Assembly (NCBI RefSeq): GCF_014696105.1
Contig: NZ_JACJPO010000054.1
Coordinates: forward strand, 1 to 64,000
Source of the DNA: Microcoleus sp. FACHB-1515
GTDB taxonomy: Bacteria > Cyanobacteriota > Cyanobacteriia > Elainellales > Elainellaceae
Length of the DNA stretch: 64,000 nt
Direction: 5' to 3'
Part shown: positions 35,130-43,527 of the stretch, in pieces
Layout: every line of letters starts with the position of its first letter
Position numbering within the stretch: the stretch's first letter is position 1
Made by a program: the position numbers and the translations under genes
The notes under the pieces: generated by a model
The model's database searches: none
What the model saw: only the letters and a program-made list of their open reading frames with translations
What the model was told of the DNA's origin: nothing

Positions 35130-36787
35130 TTAGCGCACTACGAAATCGCGGGAAGTAATCAATCCTTGAGGCGTGTTGCGTAAGGTTGCCAGCGTGACAA
35201 AATTCGTTCCAGATCCCACGCCATCCGCATCAATTTGAATTCGCGTAGCGGCTCCTACCTGACCCAGGCGAACGAACTGCTGTAGCCGATTGACATCACT
35301 TGCGCCTTCCACCTGAAAAGCAGGCTGACGAAAGATTTGTCGCAAATCAATCAGGTCTTGCCCGATTCTGAAGCCGACGATCGCATCGTTGCCGTCATTG
35401 ACGCGCTCATACACGAACAGATCGCGACCTGTTCCGCCGTTGAGCGTATCGGCTCCTGCCCCGCCAATTAAAACATCATTGCCAGCATCGCCGTTGAGCG
35501 TACTCTGCCGCCACCGCCTGTGAGCAAATCATCGCTCTGCCTGCCAATCAGCCGATCGCCGCTTGCTGCTCCAAACAGGCGGTCTTTGCGCGGTGTTCCC
35601 TGCAAGACGCGATTGCGACGAGTCGATCGCAACACCGCGCCACGATTGACCCGAAAGTTAATTGGCGGTAGGGCAGTGCCGAGGACTCCATCGGTCGGAG
35701 GAGGAGTTAAGAAAACCGTCGTATTGATTAGAACGGTCGCAGTACCGCCGCTATTTGCCGTTGCAATGTCCAGCTTGCCGTCGCCATTCAGGTCAGCGAC
35801 TGCCACTGCACCGGGCGATCGCCCAGTAATTGGAAAAGCAATTTGAGGCAGAAAGCCACCGCTGCCATTGTTGAGCAGCACGGATACCGAGGCATCGCTG
35901 AAGCTGGTTGCACTCGTGCCGAAGTTTGCTGCTGCAATGTCAGGTCTGCCATCTTCGTTGAAGTCACCCACCGCGATCGAGAAAGGTCTTCCGCTAACCG
36001 GAAAAATGCTTTGAGGTAGAAACCCGCCGCTGCCATTGTTGAGCAGCACGGATACTGAGTCATCGTCAAGATTTGAAACAGCTAGATCGGCCTGACCATC
36101 GCTGTTGAAATCGTTCACTGCTGCTGAAGCTGGCGACAGCCCAGTTGCAAAAATGCTTTGAGGCAAAAAACCGCCACTGCCATTGTTGAGCAGCACGGAT
36201 ACTGAGTCATCGCTGAAATTTATCGTTGCAATGTCAGGTCTGCCGTCACGGTTGAAGTCAGCCGCAACCGTTGAGGAAACGTTTCGCCCAGTCGGAAAAG
36301 CAGTTCGAGGCAGAAACCCGCCACTGCCATTGTTAAGCAGGACGGATACAGAGCCGTTGATGCTGTCGCTTCCTACCGCCAAGTCAAGTCTGCCGTCACG
36401 ATTAAAGTCGTTCACCGCGATCGAGAAGGGCGACAGCCCAGTCGCAAAAACGCTTTGAGGCAGAAATCCGCCGCTACCGTTGTTGAGCAGGACAGAGACC
36501 GAGGCATCGCCACGATTCGCGACAGCCAGGTCGAGTCTACCATCTGCATTAAAGTCGCCTACTGCGACCTCTTCAGGAGCAGCTCCCACTGTAAAAGGAG
36601 TTTGAGAAAGAAAACTGCCGCTGCCGTTGTTGAGCAGCACGAACACCGGTCGAGTGTCATTACCACCTATGGCAACCAGATCCGGTCTACCATCTCCGTT
36701 GAAGTCGCCCGCTGCCAGTGAGAAAGGACTCAGTTCAGCCGCAAGAGTCGATCGAGTCGAAAAGGTAAGCGTTGTCATCGAGATCAC
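35130..36787 (-). pseudogene. FG-GAP/RTX protein interrupted by a one-base frameshift
   Basis: The first frame (36787 to 35468) encodes about seven FG-GAP/VCBS repeats of the type GDFNGDGRPDLVA...VFVLLNNGSGSF, forming a beta propeller with calcium loops, then a linker and the start of RTX repeats (DLLTGGGG). At 35502/35503 one base is missing: restoring it in the GAT codon continues the RTX series (TLNGDAGNDVLIGGAGADTL) into the 35130-35414 frame, ending ITSRDFVVR. The intact gene would be about 550 residues. No signal peptide; type I secretion is likely by analogy. Whether the deletion is real or a sequencing error cannot be told here. Confidence 0.82.
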
Positions 36788-36924
36788 TCCTGATCAAGAG
36801 GTTTAATAGATTGAATCGTGAGATTGAACCGTGAGAGTGCAGGCAGTTCCTGGACTCGCTCGACATCACAAGCGATCGCTTTTTGTCGATCGCCCAGCCA
36901 ACATCAGTGAATGGCGATCGCACT

Positions 36925-36956
36925 GTGACAGGCCGCGATCGTGACAGGCCGCGATC
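36925..36956. repeat. Exact 16-bp tandem duplication
   Basis: GTGACAGGCCGCGATC occurs twice in immediate succession in the 267-base spacer before aroE. Each copy contains part of a HIP1-like GCGATC. No other gene is evident in that spacer. Confidence 0.85.
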
Positions 36957-37054
36957 GATCATTATCTTGCAAATGCTGCGGCATTTCGATCCACTCCTCA
37001 ACGCTCATGCCCTTTGAACTGCGCCATACTGTTTGACGATTCGCCACTCCCTCT

Positions 37055-37897
37055 ATGATCACTGGAACGACCAAACTTCTCGGCGTGATCGGCCACCCGA
37101 TCGCCCACTCGCTTTCGCCCGTCATGCACAACGCCGCGATCGCCCATCTCGGCTTAGATTTTGTTTATCTGCCGCTGCCTGTGCCGCCCGATCGATTAGC
37201 GCAGGCGATTGAGGGATTTGACGCGATCGATCTGCAAGGCTTTAGCGTCACCATTCCGCACAAGCAGGCGATTATGCCGCTGTTGCAGGAAATTTCGCCA
37301 ACGGCAAAGACGATTGGCGCGGTGAATACCGTTGCTCGCACCGATCGCGGCTGGTTTGGCACCAATACCGACGCGATCGGATTTCTGGCTCCGCTGCGGG
37401 AACTGAATCGATCGTGGCGGCGAGCCGTAATCTTAGGCAATGGCGGCGCAGCGCGAGCAGTCGTAGCTGGATGTCAAACGCTTGGCTGTGCAGAAATTCA
37501 AGTGGTGGGACGCGATCGCAGCAAGCTCGACGCTTTCCGCACTAGTTGGCCGGAGAATTTGCCGCTCACCGTTCACGCTTGGTTCGATCTGCCGACGCTG
37601 CTTCCCCAAGCGGATTTGCTGGTCAACACGACACCGATCGGAATGCATCCAAACAGCGATCGATCGCCGCTCGAAGCACTCGATCGCTTGTCGGACACGG
37701 CGATCGTCTATGACTTGATCTACACGCCGCGTCCGACTCTGCTGTTGCAGCAGGCGCAAGCGCGGGGACTCAGGGCGATCGATGGCCTCGAAATGCTGGT
37801 GCAGCAGGGAGCCGCCGCGCTGGAACTTTGGATAAAGCAGCCTGTTCCTGTTGAGGTGATGCGGCAGGCTTTGGAAGCAGCTTTGGCAAAGCACTAA
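37055..37897 (+). CDS. aroE: Shikimate dehydrogenase
   Basis: AroE reduces 3-dehydroshikimate to shikimate with NADPH in aromatic amino acid synthesis. The 280-residue protein has the substrate motif GHPIAHSLSPVMHNAAI, the catalytic lysine K70 (SVTIPHK), the catalytic aspartate D106 (GTNTDAIGF), the NADP loop LGNGGAARAV and NTTPIGM. Length and motifs are standard. It is transcribed alone: upstream genes face away, and the next + gene is 2 kb on. Confidence 0.96.
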   Translation: MITGTTKLLGVIGHPIAHSLSPVMHNAAIAHLGLDFVYLPLPVPPDRLAQAIEGFDAIDLQGFSVTIPHKQAIMPLLQEISPTAKTIGAVNTVARTDRGWFGTNTDAIGFLAPLRELNRSWRRAVILGNGGAARAVVAGCQTLGCAEIQVVGRDRSKLDAFRTSWPENLPLTVHAWFDLPTLLPQADLLVNTTPIGMHPNSDRSPLEALDRLSDTAIVYDLIYTPRPTLLLQQAQARGLRAIDGLEMLVQQGAAALELWIKQPVPVEVMRQALEAALAKH

Positions 37898-37934
37898 TCG
37901 GTTTTAGGGGCGATCGAGCTTACCCAAAGGCTTT

Positions 37935-38030
37935 GCCCTCATCCCCCAACCCCTTCTCCCTTGGGGAGAAGGGGAACCGAACCGAATTCAAAGTCCCTCT
38001 CCCTCAGGGAGAGGGATTTAGGGTGAGGGC
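37935..38030. repeat. Dispersed palindromic repeat, copy B
   Basis: Starts GCCCTCATCCCCCAACCCC and ends GATTTAGGGTGAGGGC; inside are hairpins CCCCTTCTCCCTTGGGGAGAAGGGG and CCCTCTCCCTCAGGGAGAGGG with GAACCGAACC between. It shares layout with copies A (30728) and C (51670) and lies between convergent aroE and the beta-CASP gene, so it may also serve as a terminator. Confidence 0.75.
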
Positions 38031-38054
38031 GGCTGTTCCTAATTGATAATCCTA

Positions 38055-39647
38055 CTAATCGCCTTTTGGATCGATCGCCTCAAACGCCGGACAAAATCCT
38101 TCTGGTGTAACTTTGAAGCCGTAGAGCGGTGAGGCTTGATTCCAGCAGCGGCTCGCCCGGAAGTGGACGCAGGTTTCGCAGCATTCCAGGTCGATTGCCG
38201 GAGCGGTTTCGTGAATGCGGCTGAGCAGTTCGCGCTGCGGCAATCCGCGCAAAATCAGTTCGTCCCCTTGCCAGCGAGCTTCCACCACGCCCGTATCCGC
38301 GAAGTTCTGCCAGCGCGGATCGGCAGCGAGGCCATCCGGCAGCGTGATCATGATGGTGGTTTCCAGTTCAGTCAGTTCGCCTTCATAGCGAGCATCCGGG
38401 GCAGCAGGCTGAATGAACACTTCACCGATCGGCAGTTCCACCTGAGTTCCGGCTGAAGGCGAATGGAGCTGATAGCGATTGTGCAGTTCTTCCAAATTCG
38501 TCAAATCGCTCAGATATGTCGGCGCACCGTGAACAAAAACAACATGCTGCGGACGCAAATTGTGAATAAGCTGTGTCGTTCCCGCCCCGTCGCAGTGTTC
38601 GCTCAGCAGATAAGACTCGATCGCGACCTGATCGGCTCTTTGCCAATCATGCCAGTCGGTTCGATCGCTTTGCCCCGGTCGCTGCGGCAGCAACACCAGC
38701 CAAGACAAATCGCACAAATACGGTGCGGGATCGGCTTCTTCTTGAACGATGACGATGCAGGGATGCTTCAGTTCAGTGTCAGGCGTGTGACGGCGCACAT
38801 GTGGACGAATGCGATCGTCCCAAAACAGCGCTTGATGTCGAGCGAAATTCTGCACCGAACTGGGAAAATGCGGCAGCAGTTCTAGATAAGCATCGCAGGC
38901 AGCGGCGATCGACTCGTCCACCCAAATTTCGATCGGGCGTCCTGTGAAGTGATGGTGACTCCGCAACAGCATCAGCAGTTCTTGTCCCAGTCCCAGCGTC
39001 GGGGCGGGCAGCAGGATCGATCGCCCACTTGCCAAAGCGCGATTGATTCGTTCGGCAAGCCGATTTTCCTGCTGCCGACGATGCGGATAGCGAGCCGTGC
39101 CGTAGCTGCCTTCGAGAATCAGCACGTCGGGCTTGAGGCTTCGCAGTTCACCCAGCGGCAAACCATCGACCAAGCGCGAATTTGATAGGAAAAAGTCGCC
39201 GCTGTAAAAAACAGTCTGCGTCCGCTCTTGAGTCGTGTAGCTCAGCAGCAGTGCCGCTGCTCCAGGCAAATGTCCAGCGGGAATCAGCTCGGCACTGAGT
39301 CCGTCAAAAAATTCCAGGGGCGATCGCCAAGGCAAAGCGTGACAAAAGGCAGGAACCGATCGATCGAGCCAGTTGAGCGGCAAAAGCTGCGCCGTCACTT
39401 CGCTGGCATAGATCGGCAGTTGCGGAAACGCCTCATGCAGGGCAAGCAGTCCCCGCGCATGATCGGCATGAGCATGACTGCACAGCACCAAGTCAGGCGG
39501 ATTCGATCGCTGCAAGTCATCCAGCAGCGGCGTCAAGCTCTTCAGTCCGCAGTCGAGCAGAACGCGATAGGGGCCAAGTCGCAGCAGTAAACAAATGCCC
39601 TCGTCGGTGTGACCCACGCCGTAGGGCAGGCATTCGAGATCAATCAC
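38055..39647 (-). CDS. Beta-CASP metallo-beta-lactamase-fold hydrolase
   Basis: The 530-residue protein is of the MBL/beta-CASP superfamily, which includes RNA exo/endonucleases. The metal motif is SHAHADHARG (H58, H60, D62, H63); further blocks are AGHLPGAAALLLSY, FYSGDFFLS and the C-terminal FVHGAPTYLSDLTNLE. Beta-CASP proteins usually have about 450 residues; here a C-terminal addition (about 450-530) carries a cysteine cluster (ECCETCVHFRASRC with a later GFCPAFE) that could hold zinc or iron-sulfur. RNA processing is the best guess. Substrate is not proven. Confidence 0.85.
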   Translation of the reverse strand: MIDLECLPYGVGHTDEGICLLLRLGPYRVLLDCGLKSLTPLLDDLQRSNPPDLVLCSHAHADHARGLLALHEAFPQLPIYASEVTAQLLPLNWLDRSVPAFCHALPWRSPLEFFDGLSAELIPAGHLPGAAALLLSYTTQERTQTVFYSGDFFLSNSRLVDGLPLGELRSLKPDVLILEGSYGTARYPHRRQQENRLAERINRALASGRSILLPAPTLGLGQELLMLLRSHHHFTGRPIEIWVDESIAAACDAYLELLPHFPSSVQNFARHQALFWDDRIRPHVRRHTPDTELKHPCIVIVQEEADPAPYLCDLSWLVLLPQRPGQSDRTDWHDWQRADQVAIESYLLSEHCDGAGTTQLIHNLRPQHVVFVHGAPTYLSDLTNLEELHNRYQLHSPSAGTQVELPIGEVFIQPAAPDARYEGELTELETTIMITLPDGLAADPRWQNFADTGVVEARWQGDELILRGLPQRELLSRIHETAPAIDLECCETCVHFRASRCWNQASPLYGFKVTPEGFCPAFEAIDPKGD

Positions 39648-39687
39648 TCTTGATGGAATTTACAAGCCCGATCGATCGGGGACGGAG

Positions 39688-39810
39688 CTAGTGGGCTGAG
39701 CCGTTGCCGTGATAGTTGTCGGTATCGTAGAAGCCGTTGCGTGTGCCAAAAAACAAGCAGGCCACAATAAAGATCGGCGTCAGCGCTAGCAAAATCAGTT
39801 TTACATCCAT
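39688..39810 (-). CDS. Conserved 40-residue single-span membrane protein
   Basis: The ORF starts at an ATG (39810) seven bases after a GAGG ribosome site. Its product has one membrane helix (KLILLALTPIFIVACLFFG) followed by a polar end, RNGFYDTDNYHGNGSAH. The ending looks conserved in my memory of cyanobacterial small hypothetical proteins, and the layout resembles small photosystem or NDH-1 subunits. I cannot name it. It lies between the beta-CASP gene and the + strand DUF4079 gene. Confidence 0.7.
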   Translation of the reverse strand: MDVKLILLALTPIFIVACLFFGTRNGFYDTDNYHGNGSAH

Positions 39811-40018
39811 TATCCCACCTCTAATAAAACGGCGTCTTGAAGAAATGAATCTCAACAGTCGCCAAAGTTACCTCGATTGTGTCTTAAATTTCCACGACTG
39901 GGAATGTCTGAAGCCTGATTTCTTTCTTAAGAACGATCGCGTATCGTCTGCTGCTGTATCGATCGCCCTAATTCTTAAGTTTTATGAAAAACTGGAAGCG
40001 AGAGGTTTGGAACACTGT

Positions 40019-40498
40019 ATGTCGAATTTGAGTGAACTGCTAGAACCGATCGCGGCTTGGTTTCGCAGCCTGGGAATCCCCAGCCCGATCGTGCATTGGG
40101 GACATCCGGCGATGATGGCGATCGTGGTTTTCGTGATGGGCAGCTATGTTGGACTGACGGGCTGGCGCGGTCGCGTCGTCGAGGACAAAGATGCTGCCGT
40201 CAAAAGTCGGCTCGATCACCGCAAGCTTGCTCCGCTGATGTATCTGTTCATCGTGCTGGGCGCAACGGGCGGAATTTTGTCGCTCGTCATGCAGCACAAG
40301 CCGATTTTGACTAGTCCGCATTTTTGGACGGCGATCGCGGTACTGATTTTGCTGACTGGAAACGCAGTGATAGCGGCGATCGGTTTCGGGAACAATAAAG
40401 CAACCCTCCGCACGATTCACGCTTATTCTGGCAGCATCGCGCTGTGTTTGCTGTTTCTGCACGCGCTGCTCGGCCTGAAATTGGGACTCTCCATTTAG
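40019..40498 (+). CDS. DUF4079 membrane protein
   Basis: The 159-residue integral membrane protein has four predicted helices (about 30-50, 70-95, 102-125 and 135-155). The first contains HWGHPAMMAIVVFVMGSYVG, and the last HAYSGSIALCLLFLHALLG. This layout, with conserved histidines near helix ends, matches the DUF4079 family, which resembles haem-binding cytochrome b561-like proteins; function is unknown. A GAGAGG site lies 15 bases before the ATG. comEC follows after 36 bases. Confidence 0.82.
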   Translation: MSNLSELLEPIAAWFRSLGIPSPIVHWGHPAMMAIVVFVMGSYVGLTGWRGRVVEDKDAAVKSRLDHRKLAPLMYLFIVLGATGGILSLVMQHKPILTSPHFWTAIAVLILLTGNAVIAAIGFGNNKATLRTIHAYSGSIALCLLFLHALLGLKLGLSI

Positions 40499-40534
40499 CA
40501 AATCGGCGGCGGGAAATTCGGGTACGGAGATCCC

Positions 40535-42712
40535 ATGACGCCGTTTGCGATCGCGCTACTTTGTGCTGCCTACATTTTTGGCCTGCTGCTGACCGGATTT
40601 GGCAACGTGGCCGGACTGCCGATCGGCGCGATCGCCTCGCTCGGTTTGGCTGTTCTAGCGGCGGTCGCGATGCCGAAATTTTGGCGAATCGGGCGATCGC
40701 GCAACTGGCTGGCCGCAGGTCTAGTAGGCTGCATCGCCGTTTTCTACTTTCAATTTCGCATTCCACAGCCGATCGCATCCGACATTAGCCATCTGCTCAA
40801 TGACGATTTTTTACAGGTGCAGGTACAAGGAACGATCGACAGTACGCCCCGCCTGACGCGCAGCCAGAAAATTCAGTTTTGGCTGAGGGCAAATCAAGCG
40901 AAAATTGGCGATCGATCGCAGTCCGTTACAGGCAAGCTGTACGTCACCGTGCCACTTTTGCAAGCAACCGGACTCTATCCAGGGCAAACGGTCAGCGTCA
41001 GTGGATTCCTTTACGATCCCAAGCCTGCCACGAATCCAGGTGGCTTCAATTTTCAGGCATATTTGCGGCAGGAAGGCGGATTTGCCGGACTGAGTGGGCG
41101 ATCGATCGAGATCACTTCTTCATCTCCACCGCCGATTTTGTGGACGGTACGGCAGCGAATTTTGCGATCGCAAGTTTCCGCCTTGGGCGTTCCTGCTGGC
41201 GTGCTGGTCAGCGCGATGGTAATGGGGCGCAATGGAATCGATTTGCCGTTTGCCGTGCAAGATGAATTTAGCCGCGCAGGTTTGGCGCACGCACTGGCGG
41301 CTTCTGGCTTTCAGGTGTCGCTGCTGATCAGCATGATTTTGGCGTTGACACGAAGACTTTCCGGTCGGACGGGCTGGATTTTAGGAACTGCAATTGTCCT
41401 CGCTTATGTTGGCCTGACGGGACTTCAGCCCGCCGTTTTGAGAGCCGCAATCATGGGATTGGCGGCGCTGTATGCCTTGACGAGCGATCGCAAAATCCGC
41501 CCGATCGCCAGTCTCCTTGTCGCGGCCACCGTTCTACTTTTGTGGAATCCGCTGTGGATTTGGAATCTCGGCTTTCAGTTCAGCTTTATGGCAACGCTGG
41601 GCTTACTGCTGACGGCGCAACCGTTGAGCGATCGCCTCGACTGGCTGCCGACTTCGATCGCTTCGACGGCTGCCGTTTCGATCGCCGCCTATTTGTGGAC
41701 ATTGCCGCTTCAGCTTTACGTGTTTGGGACGGTTTCGCCCTACAGCATTTTGATTAACATTCTGGCGACACCGCTGATTGTCGGGGTCAGCATTGGCGGC
41801 ATGGTCAACGCGCTGATTGCTTTGGGTTCGCCTGCGATCGGTGCTTTGACCGCGAAATTGCTGTTTCTCCCGACTCACGCCCTGTTGCAACTGGTCGCTC
41901 AGGTCGATCGCCTGCCGGGAAATCTGTACGCGATCGGTGCGGCTTCCACCTTTCAAGTCGTGATTCTCTACCTACTTTGGGCTAGCCTAAGCTGGCGACT
42001 TTCTCCACCGCAAAAGCCAGCCCCGCGTTTGCTGTGGATAACTGCCTTCTTGAGTTTGAGTTTGGTTGCCCTGCCTGCTTGGTACGATCGCGCTCATCTC
42101 ACGCAAATCAGCGTTCTTGCAACCGAGGAAATGCCCGTTGTCGTTGTGCAAACGCCTGGTCAGGTAGTTTTGATTAACAGCGGCAGCGAAACCGAAGTGC
42201 GCTACACGGTGCAGCCGTTTTTGCGGCAGGCGGGAATCAACCGGATCGATCGCGCCATCGCCCTCGACGATCGATCGAACTGGGAAAAACTGCGTGAAAC
42301 GAATGCGATCGAAACGCGCTATCAGGTCGGGCGGGCGATCGATGCTCGGCTGTTGGGCGAAGGTCAAACGCTGACGATCGACCCGCTACGCCTACACATT
42401 GTTTCGGCAAATCCGCCGATTCTCGAAATGCAACTTCACAATCAGCGCTGGCTACTGTTGGGATCGAAAGGGCAAATTCCTTCAACGCTGCCTCGCGCCG
42501 ATGTAGTTTGGTGGCCGGGGCACAACGCATCCATGCTGTTTCGTGCTGTTCAGCCGCAAGTAGCGATCGCCCCCAGCCTTGAGCCACCAGCCTCCAGCCT
42601 TCAGCAGAAAAACATCCACACGATCGCCACTGACGAGCAAGGTGCGATCGTGTGGACGCCCGATCGCGGATTTGCTGCCCTCCTGAGCGAAGACGAATCA
42701 AGTGGCCTATAA
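40535..42712 (+). CDS. comEC: ComEC/Rec2-family DNA uptake channel protein
   Basis: ComEC forms the inner membrane channel for DNA in natural transformation. The 725-residue protein has N-terminal membrane helices, a DUF4131/OB-like region (about 85-190; GFNFQAYLRQEGGFAGLSG), and the competence core (about 215-480) with LVSAMVMGRNGIDL, GLAHALAASGFQVSLL and LRAAIMGLAAL. A C-terminal MBL-like region (about 520-720) starts VVLINSGSETEVR but lacks the HxHxDH metal motif at the expected place. Cyanobacterial transformation needs ComEC together with type IV pili; no pil or other com gene is adjacent. Confidence 0.92.
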   Translation: MTPFAIALLCAAYIFGLLLTGFGNVAGLPIGAIASLGLAVLAAVAMPKFWRIGRSRNWLAAGLVGCIAVFYFQFRIPQPIASDISHLLNDDFLQVQVQGTIDSTPRLTRSQKIQFWLRANQAKIGDRSQSVTGKLYVTVPLLQATGLYPGQTVSVSGFLYDPKPATNPGGFNFQAYLRQEGGFAGLSGRSIEITSSSPPPILWTVRQRILRSQVSALGVPAGVLVSAMVMGRNGIDLPFAVQDEFSRAGLAHALAASGFQVSLLISMILALTRRLSGRTGWILGTAIVLAYVGLTGLQPAVLRAAIMGLAALYALTSDRKIRPIASLLVAATVLLLWNPLWIWNLGFQFSFMATLGLLLTAQPLSDRLDWLPTSIASTAAVSIAAYLWTLPLQLYVFGTVSPYSILINILATPLIVGVSIGGMVNALIALGSPAIGALTAKLLFLPTHALLQLVAQVDRLPGNLYAIGAASTFQVVILYLLWASLSWRLSPPQKPAPRLLWITAFLSLSLVALPAWYDRAHLTQISVLATEEMPVVVVQTPGQVVLINSGSETEVRYTVQPFLRQAGINRIDRAIALDDRSNWEKLRETNAIETRYQVGRAIDARLLGEGQTLTIDPLRLHIVSANPPILEMQLHNQRWLLLGSKGQIPSTLPRADVVWWPGHNASMLFRAVQPQVAIAPSLEPPASSLQQKNIHTIATDEQGAIVWTPDRGFAALLSEDESSGL

Positions 42713-42814
42713 GTAGCTCCCCACCCGTTTATGTGCTTTTGCAAGCGTCAGTAGTGCCAAAACTTTAGCTTGGCGATCGCTCTATCTCCACGTCGATATC
42801 TTGTGCTTCTTGAC

Positions 42815-42844
42815 CTTAACCTGTTCTTAATCTTATCATCCCCT
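42815..42844 (+). promoter_or_regulatory. Pho box (SphR/PhoB-type operator)
   Basis: Two perfect copies of the cyanobacterial Pho repeat PyTTAAPyPy(T/A), namely CTTAACCT (42815-42822) and CTTAATCT (42826-42833), are separated by exactly 3 bases. A degenerate third copy (CATCCCCT, 42837-42844) follows at the same spacing. The array ends 29 bases before the mgtC-like ATG. Confidence 0.7.
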
Positions 42845-42873
42845 TATCTGAGCGACTTACCGGAGTTAAGGCA

Positions 42874-43431
42874 ATGCAAGACGAAACCAATCTGCTGTTT
42901 TTCAGCCCGAATGATTGGCAAATGCTTGTGTTTCGCTTGAGTATGGCTTTGTTGGCTGGTGGCGCGATCGGATTGAATCGTCAGCGATCGAATCGACCCG
43001 CAGGAGTGCGAACCTACATGACTGTCAGCGTTGGGGCAGCCATGTTTGTGATGATTCCGCTTCAAACGAGCATTGACATTAACTCAATTAATGCGCTCAG
43101 CCGCACGGTTCAAGGCATTGCCACAGGGGTAGGATTCATCGGTGCGGGGTTGATTTTGCAGCAGTCAAGACAGAACTTGAAACCCCAAGTCAAAGGCTTA
43201 ACGTCTGCCGCAGCACTGTGGCTGACCGCAGGGCTAGGAACAGCGGCAGGCTGCGGATTGTGGCGCATGAGCTTAATTGGAACAGTGCTGATGCTGTTTA
43301 TTTTAAGCGGCGTGAAAGAACTCAAACGCGCTCCGATTTATCGATATCACCTCTATGGCAAGCGCAGTAAGAAGGCGCGATCGATTCACACTTCATCCAG
43401 TACCTCGTCTTCAACTGACGAATCAGATTAA
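42874..43431 (+). CDS. MgtC/SapB family membrane protein
   Basis: The 185-residue protein has four to five membrane helices and the MgtC blocks LLAGGAIGLNRQ, RPAGVRTYMTVSVGAAMFVM, IATGVGFIGAGLILQQ and GLTSAAALWLTAGLGTAAGC. MgtC in pathogens modulates low-magnesium and phosphate-related physiology, but its biochemical role is debated. A Pho box before the gene suggests phosphate control here. The C-terminal part is a basic, serine-rich cytoplasmic tail (about 150-185). Confidence 0.92.
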   Translation: MQDETNLLFFSPNDWQMLVFRLSMALLAGGAIGLNRQRSNRPAGVRTYMTVSVGAAMFVMIPLQTSIDINSINALSRTVQGIATGVGFIGAGLILQQSRQNLKPQVKGLTSAAALWLTAGLGTAAGCGLWRMSLIGTVLMLFILSGVKELKRAPIYRYHLYGKRSKKARSIHTSSSTSSSTDESD

Positions 43432-43527
43432 TTTGTTTTAACATTAGGGGCGATCGCAGCTTCGGCTATCACGCGGATTGCTCAAAATTACGATCGGCGG
43501 CTTTTCGGCCAAGCGTGAAGTGCTGCA

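Noticed and set aside
35850-36650. Regularly spaced 25-30 bp repeats that could suggest a CRISPR array
   Set aside because: The repeated words encode the same FG-GAP phrase VSVLLNNGSGGF in frame at intervals of 150-190 bases. Spacing and coding show protein repeats, not CRISPR.
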